5,328 bases of DNA from Ktedonobacterales bacterium. Its GTDB lineage: Bacteria; Chloroflexota; Ktedonobacteria; Ktedonobacterales; JADMIN01. The translations under genes were made by a program, and so were the position numbers. Each line of letters opens with the position of its first letter. Positions within the stretch are counted from its first letter, which is position 1. Location of the stretch: NCBI GenBank assembly GCA_025928125.1, contig JAICKD010000288.1, positions 1 through 5,328 of the forward strand, given 5' to 3'. Below, one piece after another: positions 1 to 5,328 of the stretch. The notes beneath the pieces were generated by a model. That model saw only the letters and a program-made list of their open reading frames with translations, did not search any database and was not told the DNA's origin.

Positions 1-1317
1 CGCTGGCGCCTGGGCGCGGAAATCGTCCACCGTCACATCGTCGAGAAAGCGCTTGCCCGCATTATCGAGCATCACGCGCGGCAGCAGCAGCAGATCATCG
101 CCGGTGAAGTCGCCACACTGCTCCCGCGTCTGGTCCAGCACGTCCTGCCCGCAGAGCAGCCCCGCCACCGTCACGATAGGCCCGAAGAAGCGGTTTTCTA
201 TTGGCATCACCCGTACCTCGATGTTGCCGATGCGGCGCAGGTCGCGCGCCATCCGTTCGATGACGGGCCGCGCCATCGCGCTGGTGACGATGCCGACGCG
301 GCGGGGTGCGGGCAGCGCTTCGGGTAGCGTCTTGCGTGCGGCGCGCCAGTCGTCCAGCAGCTTGCGCGTCATGCCAACGCCGTTCTCGATCTGGGCGTAG
401 CTGCCATAGTGGCGCGCGGGCGGGAAGGGGCGCTTCGTCACGTAATACCACTCATCCGAGAGGTAGACAAAGGGCATTCCGCGCGCGCCCGGCTCGGCGG
501 AGAATTGGCGCTGCCAGCGTTCGACGCGCGCCATCACGTCCTCGGCCTCATCGCGGCGGAAGGAGCGCATCGTCGGCAGCCCCTCGGTTTTGAGCATGTT
601 GTTGTACTTCGTCAGCCCGACCGGCACGGCGGAGATGGATTCGACGATGGGCCGTAGCGCTGCCAGATCACCGATGCTGCGCTCCAATTCGTCGCCGTCG
701 TTGATTTCGGGACAGAGGACGAGCTGGGTGTGGCAGGTGATGCCGAGATCGCCCAGCCGCCGTATTTGATCGAGAATCTCGCCGGAGCGCGGGCCATCCA
801 CCATCTTGCGCCGCAGGTCGGGGTTGGTCGTATGCACCGAGACGTAGACCGGGCTGAGCCGCTGCTCCTCCAGTCGCCGCCAGTCGGCCTCTTTCAGGTT
901 GGTCAGCGTGATGAAGTTGCCGAAGAGAAAGCTGTAGCGGTAGTCGTCGTCTTTGATGTAGAGCGACTCGCGCATGCCGAGCGGCAGGCCGCGCTGGGGC
1001 TGATGGCGCTCGGGCAGTCCCTTGATGAAGCAGAAGACGCACTTGTTGGCGCAGATGCGGATGAAGGGCGCGGGTTCCTCGCCGAAACGGATGCCCATCT
1101 CGTCGTCGGGCGCCTTCGCCACCAGCACTGTGCGTGCGCGTTCGTTGCGCTCGATGCCCAGCAGCAACTCTTCCTCGGCGGCGTAGAACTGGTAGTCCAG
1201 CAGGTCGCGCACGGGATTGTCATTGATGGTCCGCAACAGATCGCCCGGCTGAATGCCCGCGAGATCGGCGGGACTCTCTGGCACGACCTCGCGCACCCAT
1301 CCATAGAGCTTTGGCAT
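1..1317 (-). CDS. PDZ / radical SAM / DUF512 family protein, C-terminus cut by window edge
   Basis: A single open frame of 439 codons runs from ATG 1317-1315 to the left edge without a stop. Residues 1-60 form a PDZ-like domain (VVPESPADLAGIQPGDLL, then DNPVRDLLDYQF). The radical SAM cluster motif CxxxCxxC is at C89, C93 and C96, followed by the family signatures GMRESLYIKDDDYR (114-127), FGNFITLTNL (132-141) and SPVYVSVHTT (155-164). The C-terminal DUF512 part has CPEINDGDEL (202-211), VPVGLTKY (231-238), QIENGVGM (309-316) and ENRFFGPIVTVAGLL (374-388). Such proteins should bind a 4Fe-4S cluster and S-adenosylmethionine in the cytoplasm; the reaction is not known to me. The frame is already close to the usual family length, so few residues should be missing. 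An in-frame stop at 1353-1351 and no other good start support ATG 1317. From recall, the GTPase gene der often lies nearby in other genomes; that cannot be seen here. Confidence 0.95.
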   Translation of the reverse strand, partial: MPKLYGWVREVVPESPADLAGIQPGDLLRTINDNPVRDLLDYQFYAAEEELLLGIERNERARTVLVAKAPDDEMGIRFGEEPAPFIRICANKCVFCFIKGLPERHQPQRGLPLGMRESLYIKDDDYRYSFLFGNFITLTNLKEADWRRLEEQRLSPVYVSVHTTNPDLRRKMVDGPRSGEILDQIRRLGDLGITCHTQLVLCPEINDGDELERSIGDLAALRPIVESISAVPVGLTKYNNMLKTEGLPTMRSFRRDEAEDVMARVERWQRQFSAEPGARGMPFVYLSDEWYYVTKRPFPPARHYGSYAQIENGVGMTRKLLDDWRAARKTLPEALPAPRRVGIVTSAMARPVIERMARDLRRIGNIEVRVMPIENRFFGPIVTVAGLLCGQDVLDQTREQCGDFTGDDLLLLPRVMLDNAGKRFLDDVTVDDFRAQAPA

Positions 1318-1416
1318 AGTCTCTCGAAGTCCTAGACGTAACAGAATATCTCAGGCGGAGAGTATCGCGCCGATGATGTCCTCAAAATGTCTTCCAAAAT
1401 GCATGCTCAACCCTGA

Positions 1417-1446
1417 ATTATAGCCGCCTTGCGCCGCTCGCGTCAA
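1417..1446 (-). promoter_or_regulatory. Sigma-70-type promoter of the radical SAM gene
   Basis: Reading the minus strand, TTGACG (1446-1441) is followed by an 18-bp spacer and a perfect TATAAT (1422-1417). This matches 5 of 6 bases at -35 and 6 of 6 at -10. Transcription would start near 1410, giving a leader of roughly 90 nt before ATG 1317. The site lies in the divergent gap and points only to the radical SAM gene. It is a sequence match, not an observed start site. Confidence 0.75.
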
Positions 1447-1510
1447 ACCATACCCACCAGATCGCCCAAAAATTTCGCAAGGTAATCATGGATACGCGCG
1501 ACTATCTCTC

Positions 1511-1517
1511 AGGAGGG
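1511..1517 (+). promoter_or_regulatory. Ribosome binding site fixing a GTG start for the sigma factor
   Basis: AGGAGGG lies 8 nt before GTG 1526-1528. It is the strongest Shine-Dalgarno sequence in the window. The next in-frame ATG (1580) has no comparable site, so the GTG start is preferred. No convincing -35/-10 pair for this gene was found between 1447 and 1510. Confidence 0.85.
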
Positions 1518-1525
1518 TAGAATCA

Positions 1526-2749
1526 GTGTTAGCCAACCCAATACCTGATGAGATAGTCACCGAAGGTGAAGACGCGCCGATGCCGCTCGCCAGCCAGATA
1601 GAAGCCCTGTTCAGCCGTGCCGCGCCACGGTTGCAGCGGCTTGCTCGCGCGCGGCAGGTTGCGCCCGACGCGATAGACGATGTCATCCAGGAGACGCTGC
1701 TGGAGGCCTGGAAATCGCTCGAGCAGCTGCGCGACGAGACACGTTTCGCCGCCTGGCTGGATGGCATCTGCCGCAATGTCTGTCTGCGTTACCAGCGCAG
1801 GCAGGGCATCTTACGGACGCGCGAGACCCCATTTCCCCCCGGCGAGAGCGAGCCGGACGATGAATCCGCGTTCGCATCGCAGCTTGCCGACCCCGACAGC
1901 TTCGATCCCACCGAGGAGTTGAGTCGTCACGATATGGCATTGCTGCTGGACCGCGCGCTGGGCTATCTCCCGCCGGAGAGCCGGACGGCGGTGGAGCAAC
2001 ACTATCTGGCGGAGGCGCCGCAGCGGGAGCTTGCCGCGCGCATGGGCCTCTCGCTGAGCGCGCTGGAGGCGCGGCTGCATCGTGCGCGCAGTCAGCTGCT
2101 CCATACGTTGAGTCACGATCTGCGCGACGACGCGCTGGCGCTGGGGCTGGCGATTCTCCCCGACGACGTTGTTGGCTGGCGCAAGACGCAGATTATCTGC
2201 TATTTGTGCGGCCGCGTGCGCATGGAGGGCATGTTCGAGCCGATGGCGGGCGGGCGCATCAATATGCGACTCCGATGCCCCGCCTGCCAGACGGAGGAGA
2301 TCAACACACGCGGCCTCGTCGAGTTGGCGCATGCGCGCTCGTTCTTGCCAGCCACGAAGAAGACGATTCAGCAGATTGGGCAAGCGATCCTGGATGCCCT
2401 GCCATCTGGCAGGATCGTCATGCAGTGCTGGGTATGCCAGCGGCCCACGATATTGCGCGTGATTCGTAGCGCTGACTTCGCCCCTGAATTCAGCATGCGG
2501 ACCTGGCTTCAATCGAGTTGTGGATGCTTAGGCTCGGGTGTCTTTGCCATATCGCCCTATGGAGCGCTGCCAGAGGTCCGCGATTTCATCTTCGGGACCA
2601 GCGCTATTGTCATCCTCCCTGAGATGGAGATGACGTATGCCGGGCAACGCGCGATCCGCTTCGGCGCGCTCAGCCCCGCCGATGGCAGGCGCCTCTACGT
2701 CTTCGCCGATTACCAGACTTTGCTGCCCCTAGCCGTCATCACCGAGTAG
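1526..2749 (+). CDS. ECF-type RNA polymerase sigma factor with cysteine-rich (zinc-ribbon-like) C-terminal extension
   Basis: The 407-residue product is about twice the length of a minimal ECF sigma factor. Region 2 is at about 27-92, with the core-binding and -10-recognition signature DDVIQETLLEAW (51-62) and FAAWLDGICRNVCLRYQRR (74-92). An acidic linker follows. Region 4 is at about 138-200: LGYLPPESRTAVEQHYL, then the helix-turn-helix QRELAARMGLSLSALEARLHRAR (166-188). The remaining 200 or so residues hold two cysteine sets: C225/C228 with C251/C254, then C301/C304 with C332/C334. Both resemble zinc ribbons. A last segment (about 340-407) has no cysteines. The protein should direct RNA polymerase to a specific promoter set, with the tail as a possible metal- or redox-responsive or DNA/protein-binding module; the tail's role is inference. 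No anti-sigma gene lies beside it. The MFS exporter starts 58 bp downstream and is probably in the same transcript. The sigma assignment is firm and the zinc-ribbon reading moderate. Confidence 0.93.
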   Translation: MLANPIPDEIVTEGEDAPMPLASQIEALFSRAAPRLQRLARARQVAPDAIDDVIQETLLEAWKSLEQLRDETRFAAWLDGICRNVCLRYQRRQGILRTRETPFPPGESEPDDESAFASQLADPDSFDPTEELSRHDMALLLDRALGYLPPESRTAVEQHYLAEAPQRELAARMGLSLSALEARLHRARSQLLHTLSHDLRDDALALGLAILPDDVVGWRKTQIICYLCGRVRMEGMFEPMAGGRINMRLRCPACQTEEINTRGLVELAHARSFLPATKKTIQQIGQAILDALPSGRIVMQCWVCQRPTILRVIRSADFAPEFSMRTWLQSSCGCLGSGVFAISPYGALPEVRDFIFGTSAIVILPEMEMTYAGQRAIRFGALSPADGRRLYVFADYQTLLPLAVITE

Positions 2750-2791
2750 CCTCGCTCACTGCTGTCTCACCACGCTGTATACCTCGCTATT

Positions 2792-2798
2792 GAGAGGA
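2792..2798 (+). promoter_or_regulatory. Ribosome binding site deciding the MFS start
   Basis: GAGAGGA ends 9 nt before ATG 2808-2810. An in-frame TTG at 2790 would overlap this site and has no Shine-Dalgarno of its own. ATG 2801 is in another frame and only 2 nt away. ATG 2808 is therefore the likely start. Confidence 0.75.
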
Positions 2799-2807
2799 CT
2801 ATGCTCC

Positions 2808-4175
2808 ATGTCTGTGCTAGAAACCCCATCGGAGACCGAGACCACGACGCCAGTCCGTGGGTCCGGGCCACTCATCAACCGCAACTTTGGCCTGCTCTGG
2901 GCCGGACAATCCATCTCCTACATCGGCGACGCGCTGCTCGATTTTACCTTCGCGCTCTGGATCGCCTTCGGTCTCGGACGCGGGCAGTCGTGGGCGCCGC
3001 TCGCGGTGAGCGGTGTGCTGGCTGCCTCTTCCGTGGGAACGCTCGTCATCGGCCCGATCTCAGGCGTCTTTGTCGACCGCTGGGACAAGCGCCGCACGAT
3101 GATGACGGTCATCTTACTACAGGCGATCCTGACCGCCGCGCTGCTGCTCTTTGCCGATCTCACGCCGCTGCCCTTCTTCCCAGGCGGCCATCCGTCGCTC
3201 GCGATGAAGCTGGTCGCGCTCTATGTCGTCATCTTCCTCGTCTATGGCCTCGCGCAATTTGCCCGCGCGGCGCGCACCGCCCTCATCGGCGATATCGTGG
3301 CCGAGCCTGACCAGCCGCAGGCGAGCGGACTGATCGAGACGGTGGCGGGTCTCTCGTTCATCATAGGCTTTGGCGTCGCGCCGCTGCTCTTTGTGCCGTT
3401 CGGCATTGGGGTTGCGCTCCTTGCCGACGCGCTCTCGTTTGTGGTCGCCTTCCTCGCGATTCTGGCGGTCCATGCGCCACCCTCGGCGCGCAGTGTGAAG
3501 CGGGGCGAGCGCGGCAACGTCCGCCGCGAACTCATCGCGGGGTTGCGCTTCGCGCTGGGCAATCTCGTCACGCGGACGCTGCTCATCACGCTGGTGATCG
3601 TACTGTTTGGGTCGGGCGCGATCAATGCGCTCTTCGTCTTCTTCGTAGCGCAAGATCTGCACGCCTCGGAGCAGGTAATCGGGCTTTTCCCGGTGGTGCT
3701 TGGCGTGGGGGCAGTGCTGGGATCGCTACTCGGTGGGGTGCTGGCGAAACGCATCGGCCTGGTGCGTATCTTCTGGGGGTCCGTCGTCGTCGTCGGTATC
3801 GTCGCGATCGTGCTTTCGCGGCAGACCGAGTTGATTCCCGGCCTGATCTGCGCTTTTCTGGTGGGCATCCCCAACGGCTCGCTCAATGTGGCGCTGATGC
3901 CGCTGGTCTTGCGTGTTACACCGAAGGAGATGGTCGGGCGCGTCATGAATGTGATCGAGCCAGCGATGACCGTCGCGCAGGTGACCTCCATCGCCATCTT
4001 TGGGACGCTCGCCAGCACGGTCTTCGCCAGCTTCCACGCCGACCTGCTGGGGCAGGCGTTCGACGCCTATGACGCGCTGATCCTGCTCGCGGGACTGCTC
4101 TGCCTGCTGGCGGGCGCGTTTGCCTACACCAGCCTGCGCCGCGCCGACGTAACCCCACGCACCGCGACACCATAA
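2808..4175 (+). CDS. MFS permease of the MFS_3 (EntS / macrolide-efflux-like) type
   Basis: The 455-residue product has a polar N-terminus and about 12 hydrophobic segments (roughly 28-53, 63-88, 100-117, 133-152, 172-195, 198-222, 254-281, 288-312, 319-336, 343-366, 385-408, 420-443). A basic cytoplasmic loop at 223-250 separates the two six-helix halves. The opening NRNFGLLWAGQSISYIGD (24-41) is characteristic of the MFS_3 group. The motif-A loop between helices 2 and 3 is GVFVDRWDKRR (86-96) with D90 and R91. VTPKEMVGRVM (370-380) lies in the loop between helices 10 and 11. Members of this group are inner-membrane, proton-driven exporters of drugs or siderophores; the substrate here cannot be read from sequence. 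The length is usual for the family. The gene follows the sigma factor gene by 58 bp, which suggests cotranscription. An in-frame TTG at 2790 would add six residues but is less likely. Confidence 0.92.
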   Translation: MSVLETPSETETTTPVRGSGPLINRNFGLLWAGQSISYIGDALLDFTFALWIAFGLGRGQSWAPLAVSGVLAASSVGTLVIGPISGVFVDRWDKRRTMMTVILLQAILTAALLLFADLTPLPFFPGGHPSLAMKLVALYVVIFLVYGLAQFARAARTALIGDIVAEPDQPQASGLIETVAGLSFIIGFGVAPLLFVPFGIGVALLADALSFVVAFLAILAVHAPPSARSVKRGERGNVRRELIAGLRFALGNLVTRTLLITLVIVLFGSGAINALFVFFVAQDLHASEQVIGLFPVVLGVGAVLGSLLGGVLAKRIGLVRIFWGSVVVVGIVAIVLSRQTELIPGLICAFLVGIPNGSLNVALMPLVLRVTPKEMVGRVMNVIEPAMTVAQVTSIAIFGTLASTVFASFHADLLGQAFDAYDALILLAGLLCLLAGAFAYTSLRRADVTPRTATP

Positions 4176-4181
4176 CGGCTC

Positions 4182-4195
4182 GATGCGCGCGCATC
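4182..4195. repeat. Perfect 14-bp palindrome just after the MFS stop codon
   Basis: GATGCGCGCGCATC equals its own reverse complement and begins 7 nt after the stop codon TAA. As RNA it could form a 5-bp stem with a 4-nt loop. No T-run follows, so a classic intrinsic terminator is not supported. It could be a protein-binding site, a weak 3'-end hairpin, or chance in CG-rich DNA. Confidence 0.5.
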
Positions 4196-4275
4196 CAGAC
4201 CAGCGATATCAACAAGGCCATTCGTGTTGAACAGGACGATTCTCCCACTGTTGCCGGTACGAATGGCTGCCTGTT

Positions 4276-4304
4276 TTGACGAGCAAGGGGCGAGACAATA
4301 CCAT
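4276..4304 (+). promoter_or_regulatory. Possible sigma-70-type promoter for the small cationic protein gene
   Basis: TTGACG (4276-4281) is separated by 17 bp from TACCAT (4299-4304). This matches 5 of 6 bases at -35 and 4 of 6 at -10 with ideal spacing. Transcription would begin near 4311, leaving a leader of about 73 nt. It lies 100 bp past the end of the MFS gene, so the small gene may be independently transcribed. The -10 is only fair. Confidence 0.45.
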
Positions 4305-4370
4305 GAAGCCACGGGGAAGCGATGGGGCAATGGCGGATGGGACAGCCCCAGCCAGAAAGCCAGCAACCGA

Positions 4371-4376
4371 AGGAGA
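4371..4376 (+). promoter_or_regulatory. Ribosome binding site fixing the start of the small gene
   Basis: AGGAGA ends 8 nt before ATG 4385-4387. An upstream in-frame ATG at 4322 has no good site, and its extra 21 residues (rich in Q, P and G) look like translated leader. ATG 4385 is chosen. Confidence 0.8.
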
Positions 4377-4384
4377 ATACAACG

Positions 4385-4603
4385 ATGGCCAAGACGAAAT
4401 CCAGCAGTGCGGGCCGCGAATTGAAACACGCCGCCGCCGAGGGGCATAAGGCGGCCAAGGCGGTGCATAAGGTAGACAGCAGCGTCTATATGGCCGAGGT
4501 GATGGCCAGCGGTAACGCCAAACGCATCCGTCGCTACTGGTTCCGCAAGATTGCCTATAAGTGGTTCGCCAAGCTCATGGGGAAGACGATCAACAAAATC
4601 TAG
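4385..4603 (+). CDS. Small strongly cationic protein of unknown function, 72 residues
   Basis: I do not recognise the family with confidence. The product has 12 Lys and 5 Arg against 3 Glu and 1 Asp, about +13 net without counting His. Residues 1-30 are rich in Ala, Lys and His (ELKHAAAEGHKAAKAVHK) and probably helical. The second half (45-72) combines ten basic residues with Y51, W52, F53, Y58, W60 and F61 and no acidic residue. This pattern fits an amphipathic membrane-contacting or nucleic-acid-binding helix. There is no signal peptide, cysteine or long hydrophobic segment. A good ribosome binding site and a possible promoter support a real gene. It lies downstream of the MFS gene on the same strand and faces the acetyltransferase gene. 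A nucleoid- or ribosome-associated protein or a cationic peptide are possible readings; none is shown. Confidence 0.75.
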   Translation: MAKTKSSSAGRELKHAAAEGHKAAKAVHKVDSSVYMAEVMASGNAKRIRRYWFRKIAYKWFAKLMGKTINKI

Positions 4604-4613
4604 AAGAAGCGCG

Positions 4614-4677
4614 GGTGGTTGAAACCGCGCCTGAACGGCCTCGCTGCGCTCCGCCACAAAACCCGCCTACGCGGGTT
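4614..4677 (-). repeat. Stem-loop intergenic element, copy A
   Basis: Read on the minus strand, the element opens with a 7-bp stem and 4-nt loop, AACCCGC-GTAG-GCGGGTT (4677-4660). TTGTGGC and a GC-rich stretch follow, and it ends with AGGCGCGGTTTCAACCACC, which contains a small GGT/ACC hairpin (4626-4617). It pairs with copy B at 4709-4761, which has the same order of parts in the opposite orientation. Over the first 25 nt 19 are identical, and over the last 20 nt 16 are. Relative to B it carries about 9-10 extra bases in the middle (around 4643-4652). Confidence 0.75.
4658..4677 (-). terminator. Possible intrinsic terminator for the acetyltransferase gene (stem of copy A)
   Basis: On the minus strand the 7-bp GC-rich stem of copy A runs directly into four T residues counted from the stem end (GGGTTTTG). 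It lies about 90 bp past the stop of the minus-strand acetyltransferase gene. The T-run is short, so termination would be moderate. Confidence 0.45.
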
Positions 4678-4708
4678 GCAGAAGATGGTAGGCAGCCTCA
4701 CGGTCTGG

Positions 4709-4761
4709 AGCCTGCGCAGGCAGGCTTTGCGGCGAAGCCCATAGGCGCGGCTTTAGCCACC
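4709..4761 (+). repeat. Stem-loop intergenic element, copy B
   Basis: Read on the plus strand, the element opens with AGCCTGC-GCAG-GCAGGCT (4709-4726), a 7-bp stem with a 4-nt loop, followed by TTGCGGC. It ends with AGGCGCGGCTTTAGCCACC (4743-4761), which contains a GGC/GCC hairpin. Stem differences from copy A are paired: A-T becomes G-C and C-G becomes T-A in the first stem, and T-A becomes C-G in the last hairpin. Its stem followed by TTT could help terminate transcription of the small plus-strand gene. It ends 6 bp before the stop codon of the acetyltransferase gene. Confidence 0.75.
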
Positions 4762-4767
4762 AGCCAT

Positions 4768-5328
4768 CTACGACGGCCAGCGGGGGTCGTCTGGGATGAG
4801 GCTGAAGACCAGCGTGCTCCGTAGCTCGCCGTTGGCGTCTCTCGTGTCGTTGCGCAGGAGCGCCTCGCGCACGAAGCCCAGCCGCTCAGCCACCGCCGCG
4901 CTGCGAGTGTTGCGCGCGTCGCAGCGAATCATCACACGCTGCGCGCCCAGCGATGCGAAGGCGAAGTCGGTCAATAGCTTCACCGCCTCGGCGACGTAGC
5001 CGCGCCCCTCGGCGCTGGCGCGTATCCAGTAGCCGATCTCGAACGCTGGCACATCCCAGCCGCGAACATGCAGGCCTGAGCCGCCTAGATAGCGCCCACT
5101 GTCGGCCTCGAAGATGCCCACGGTCAAATCATCCTCCCGCAGCAGCCATTTCGCCTGCGTGCGCAGGATGAAGTCGCGCGTATCCTCGACCGTCTGGTGT
5201 TGTGTGACCCAGGGGAGCCAGGGCCAAAGATGCTGGCGCGACTCCTCGACAGCGGCGAAAAGCTCGTCCGCATCCTCCAGCTGGTAGGGTCGCACAACCA
5301 CCTGCGTGCCGCGCAGTTCCTCGAAGAG
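4768..5328 (-). CDS. GNAT acetyltransferase, RimJ/RimL-like, N-terminus cut by window edge
   Basis: The frame is open from the right edge to TAG at 4770-4768, giving 186 visible residues. Numbered from the edge, it begins LFEELRGTQVVVRPYQLEDADELF, the usual first strand and helix of RimJ/RimL-type enzymes. FEIGYWIRASAEGRGYVAEAV (97-116) is the acetyl-CoA-binding motif A, with its pyrophosphate loop at EGRGY. RVMIRCDARNTRSAAVAERLGF (131-152) is motif B. The enzyme should transfer acetyl from acetyl-CoA to an amine, such as a protein N-terminus or small molecule; the target is unknown. A GTG at 5301 is possible, but the residues before it (ELRGTQ) match the family. The only purine-rich site, GAGGAA, lies 15 nt away, so the true start is probably at or beyond the edge. 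The gene converges on the small cationic protein gene across the paired stem-loop elements. Confidence 0.93.
   Translation of the reverse strand, partial: LFEELRGTQVVVRPYQLEDADELFAAVEESRQHLWPWLPWVTQHQTVEDTRDFILRTQAKWLLREDDLTVGIFEADSGRYLGGSGLHVRGWDVPAFEIGYWIRASAEGRGYVAEAVKLLTDFAFASLGAQRVMIRCDARNTRSAAVAERLGFVREALLRNDTRDANGELRSTLVFSLIPDDPRWPS

Noticed and set aside
730..1335. A 201-codon plus-strand open frame opposite the radical SAM gene
   Set aside because: It lies wholly over a frame with unmistakable radical SAM/DUF512 motifs. Long antisense frames are expected in GC-rich coding DNA.
1447..1510. Possible promoter for the sigma factor gene, including an ECF-type autoregulatory site
   Set aside because: No -35/-10 pair with acceptable spacing and no GGAAC/GTC-type pair stood out, so none is annotated.
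1811..2512. A 233-codon minus-strand open frame opposite the sigma factor gene
   Set aside because: Its product is rich in Arg, Ala, Gln and His with no recognisable domain, and the sense frame has clear sigma regions 2 and 4.
3242..4018. A 258-codon minus-strand open frame opposite the MFS gene
   Set aside because: The Ser/Thr/Arg-rich, low-complexity product is what the complement of membrane-protein codons gives. The sense frame is a clear transporter.
4322..4384. A longer form of the small protein starting at ATG 4322
   Set aside because: The added residues are leader-like, and the only strong ribosome binding site is placed for ATG 4385.
4224..4424. A 66-codon plus-strand frame in the gap before the small gene
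   Set aside because: It has no clear ribosome binding site and no recognisable motif, overlaps the small gene in another frame, and covers the likely promoter and leader.
4124..4657. A 177-codon minus-strand frame across the MFS end, the gap and the small gene
   Set aside because: No ribosome binding site or domain was seen. It overlaps two better supported plus-strand genes and runs into repeat copy A.

Overview
The window is GC-rich, about 60% or more by eye, and densely coded, with Shine-Dalgarno-led genes and at least one GTG start. It holds five protein genes. Two run off the ends of the window. No rRNA, tRNA, CRISPR array, transposase or phage gene was seen. The gene set suggests a free-living bacterium of a high-GC non-proteobacterial lineage. 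A PDZ/radical-SAM/DUF512 protein, an ECF sigma factor with a long cysteine-pair tail, and stem-loop intergenic repeats would fit Chloroflexota, perhaps Ktedonobacteria. That placement is inference from recall and is not proven by the sequence.

Layout. Positions 1-1317 (minus strand) encode an almost complete PDZ/radical-SAM/DUF512 protein, cut at its C-terminus by the window edge. It has a near-consensus sigma-70-type promoter (TTGACG, 18 bp, TATAAT) in the 208-bp divergent gap at 1318-1525. On the plus strand, 1526-2749 encodes a 407-residue ECF-type sigma factor. Its C-terminal half carries two successive sets of cysteine pairs that look like zinc ribbons. After 58 bp comes a 12-helix MFS exporter of the MFS_3 type (2808-4175). 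The two genes are probably cotranscribed. After a 209-bp gap with a possible promoter of its own comes a gene for a 72-residue, strongly cationic protein (4385-4603). A RimJ/RimL-like GNAT acetyltransferase (4768-5328, minus strand) faces it and is cut at its N-terminus by the right edge.

The 164-bp gap between the convergent genes (4604-4767) holds the most unusual structure. Two diverged copies of a short stem-loop element lie in opposite orientation, and their sequence differences preserve base pairing. They look like a REP/REPIN-type interspersed element that may also terminate transcription from both sides.

Functionally, the sigma factor and exporter may form a sense-and-export pair, with the zinc-ribbon-like tail as a candidate built-in sensor. 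This rests on adjacency only. The radical SAM, cationic protein and acetyltransferase genes show no clear functional link to that pair. No complete new defence or mobile system is visible.
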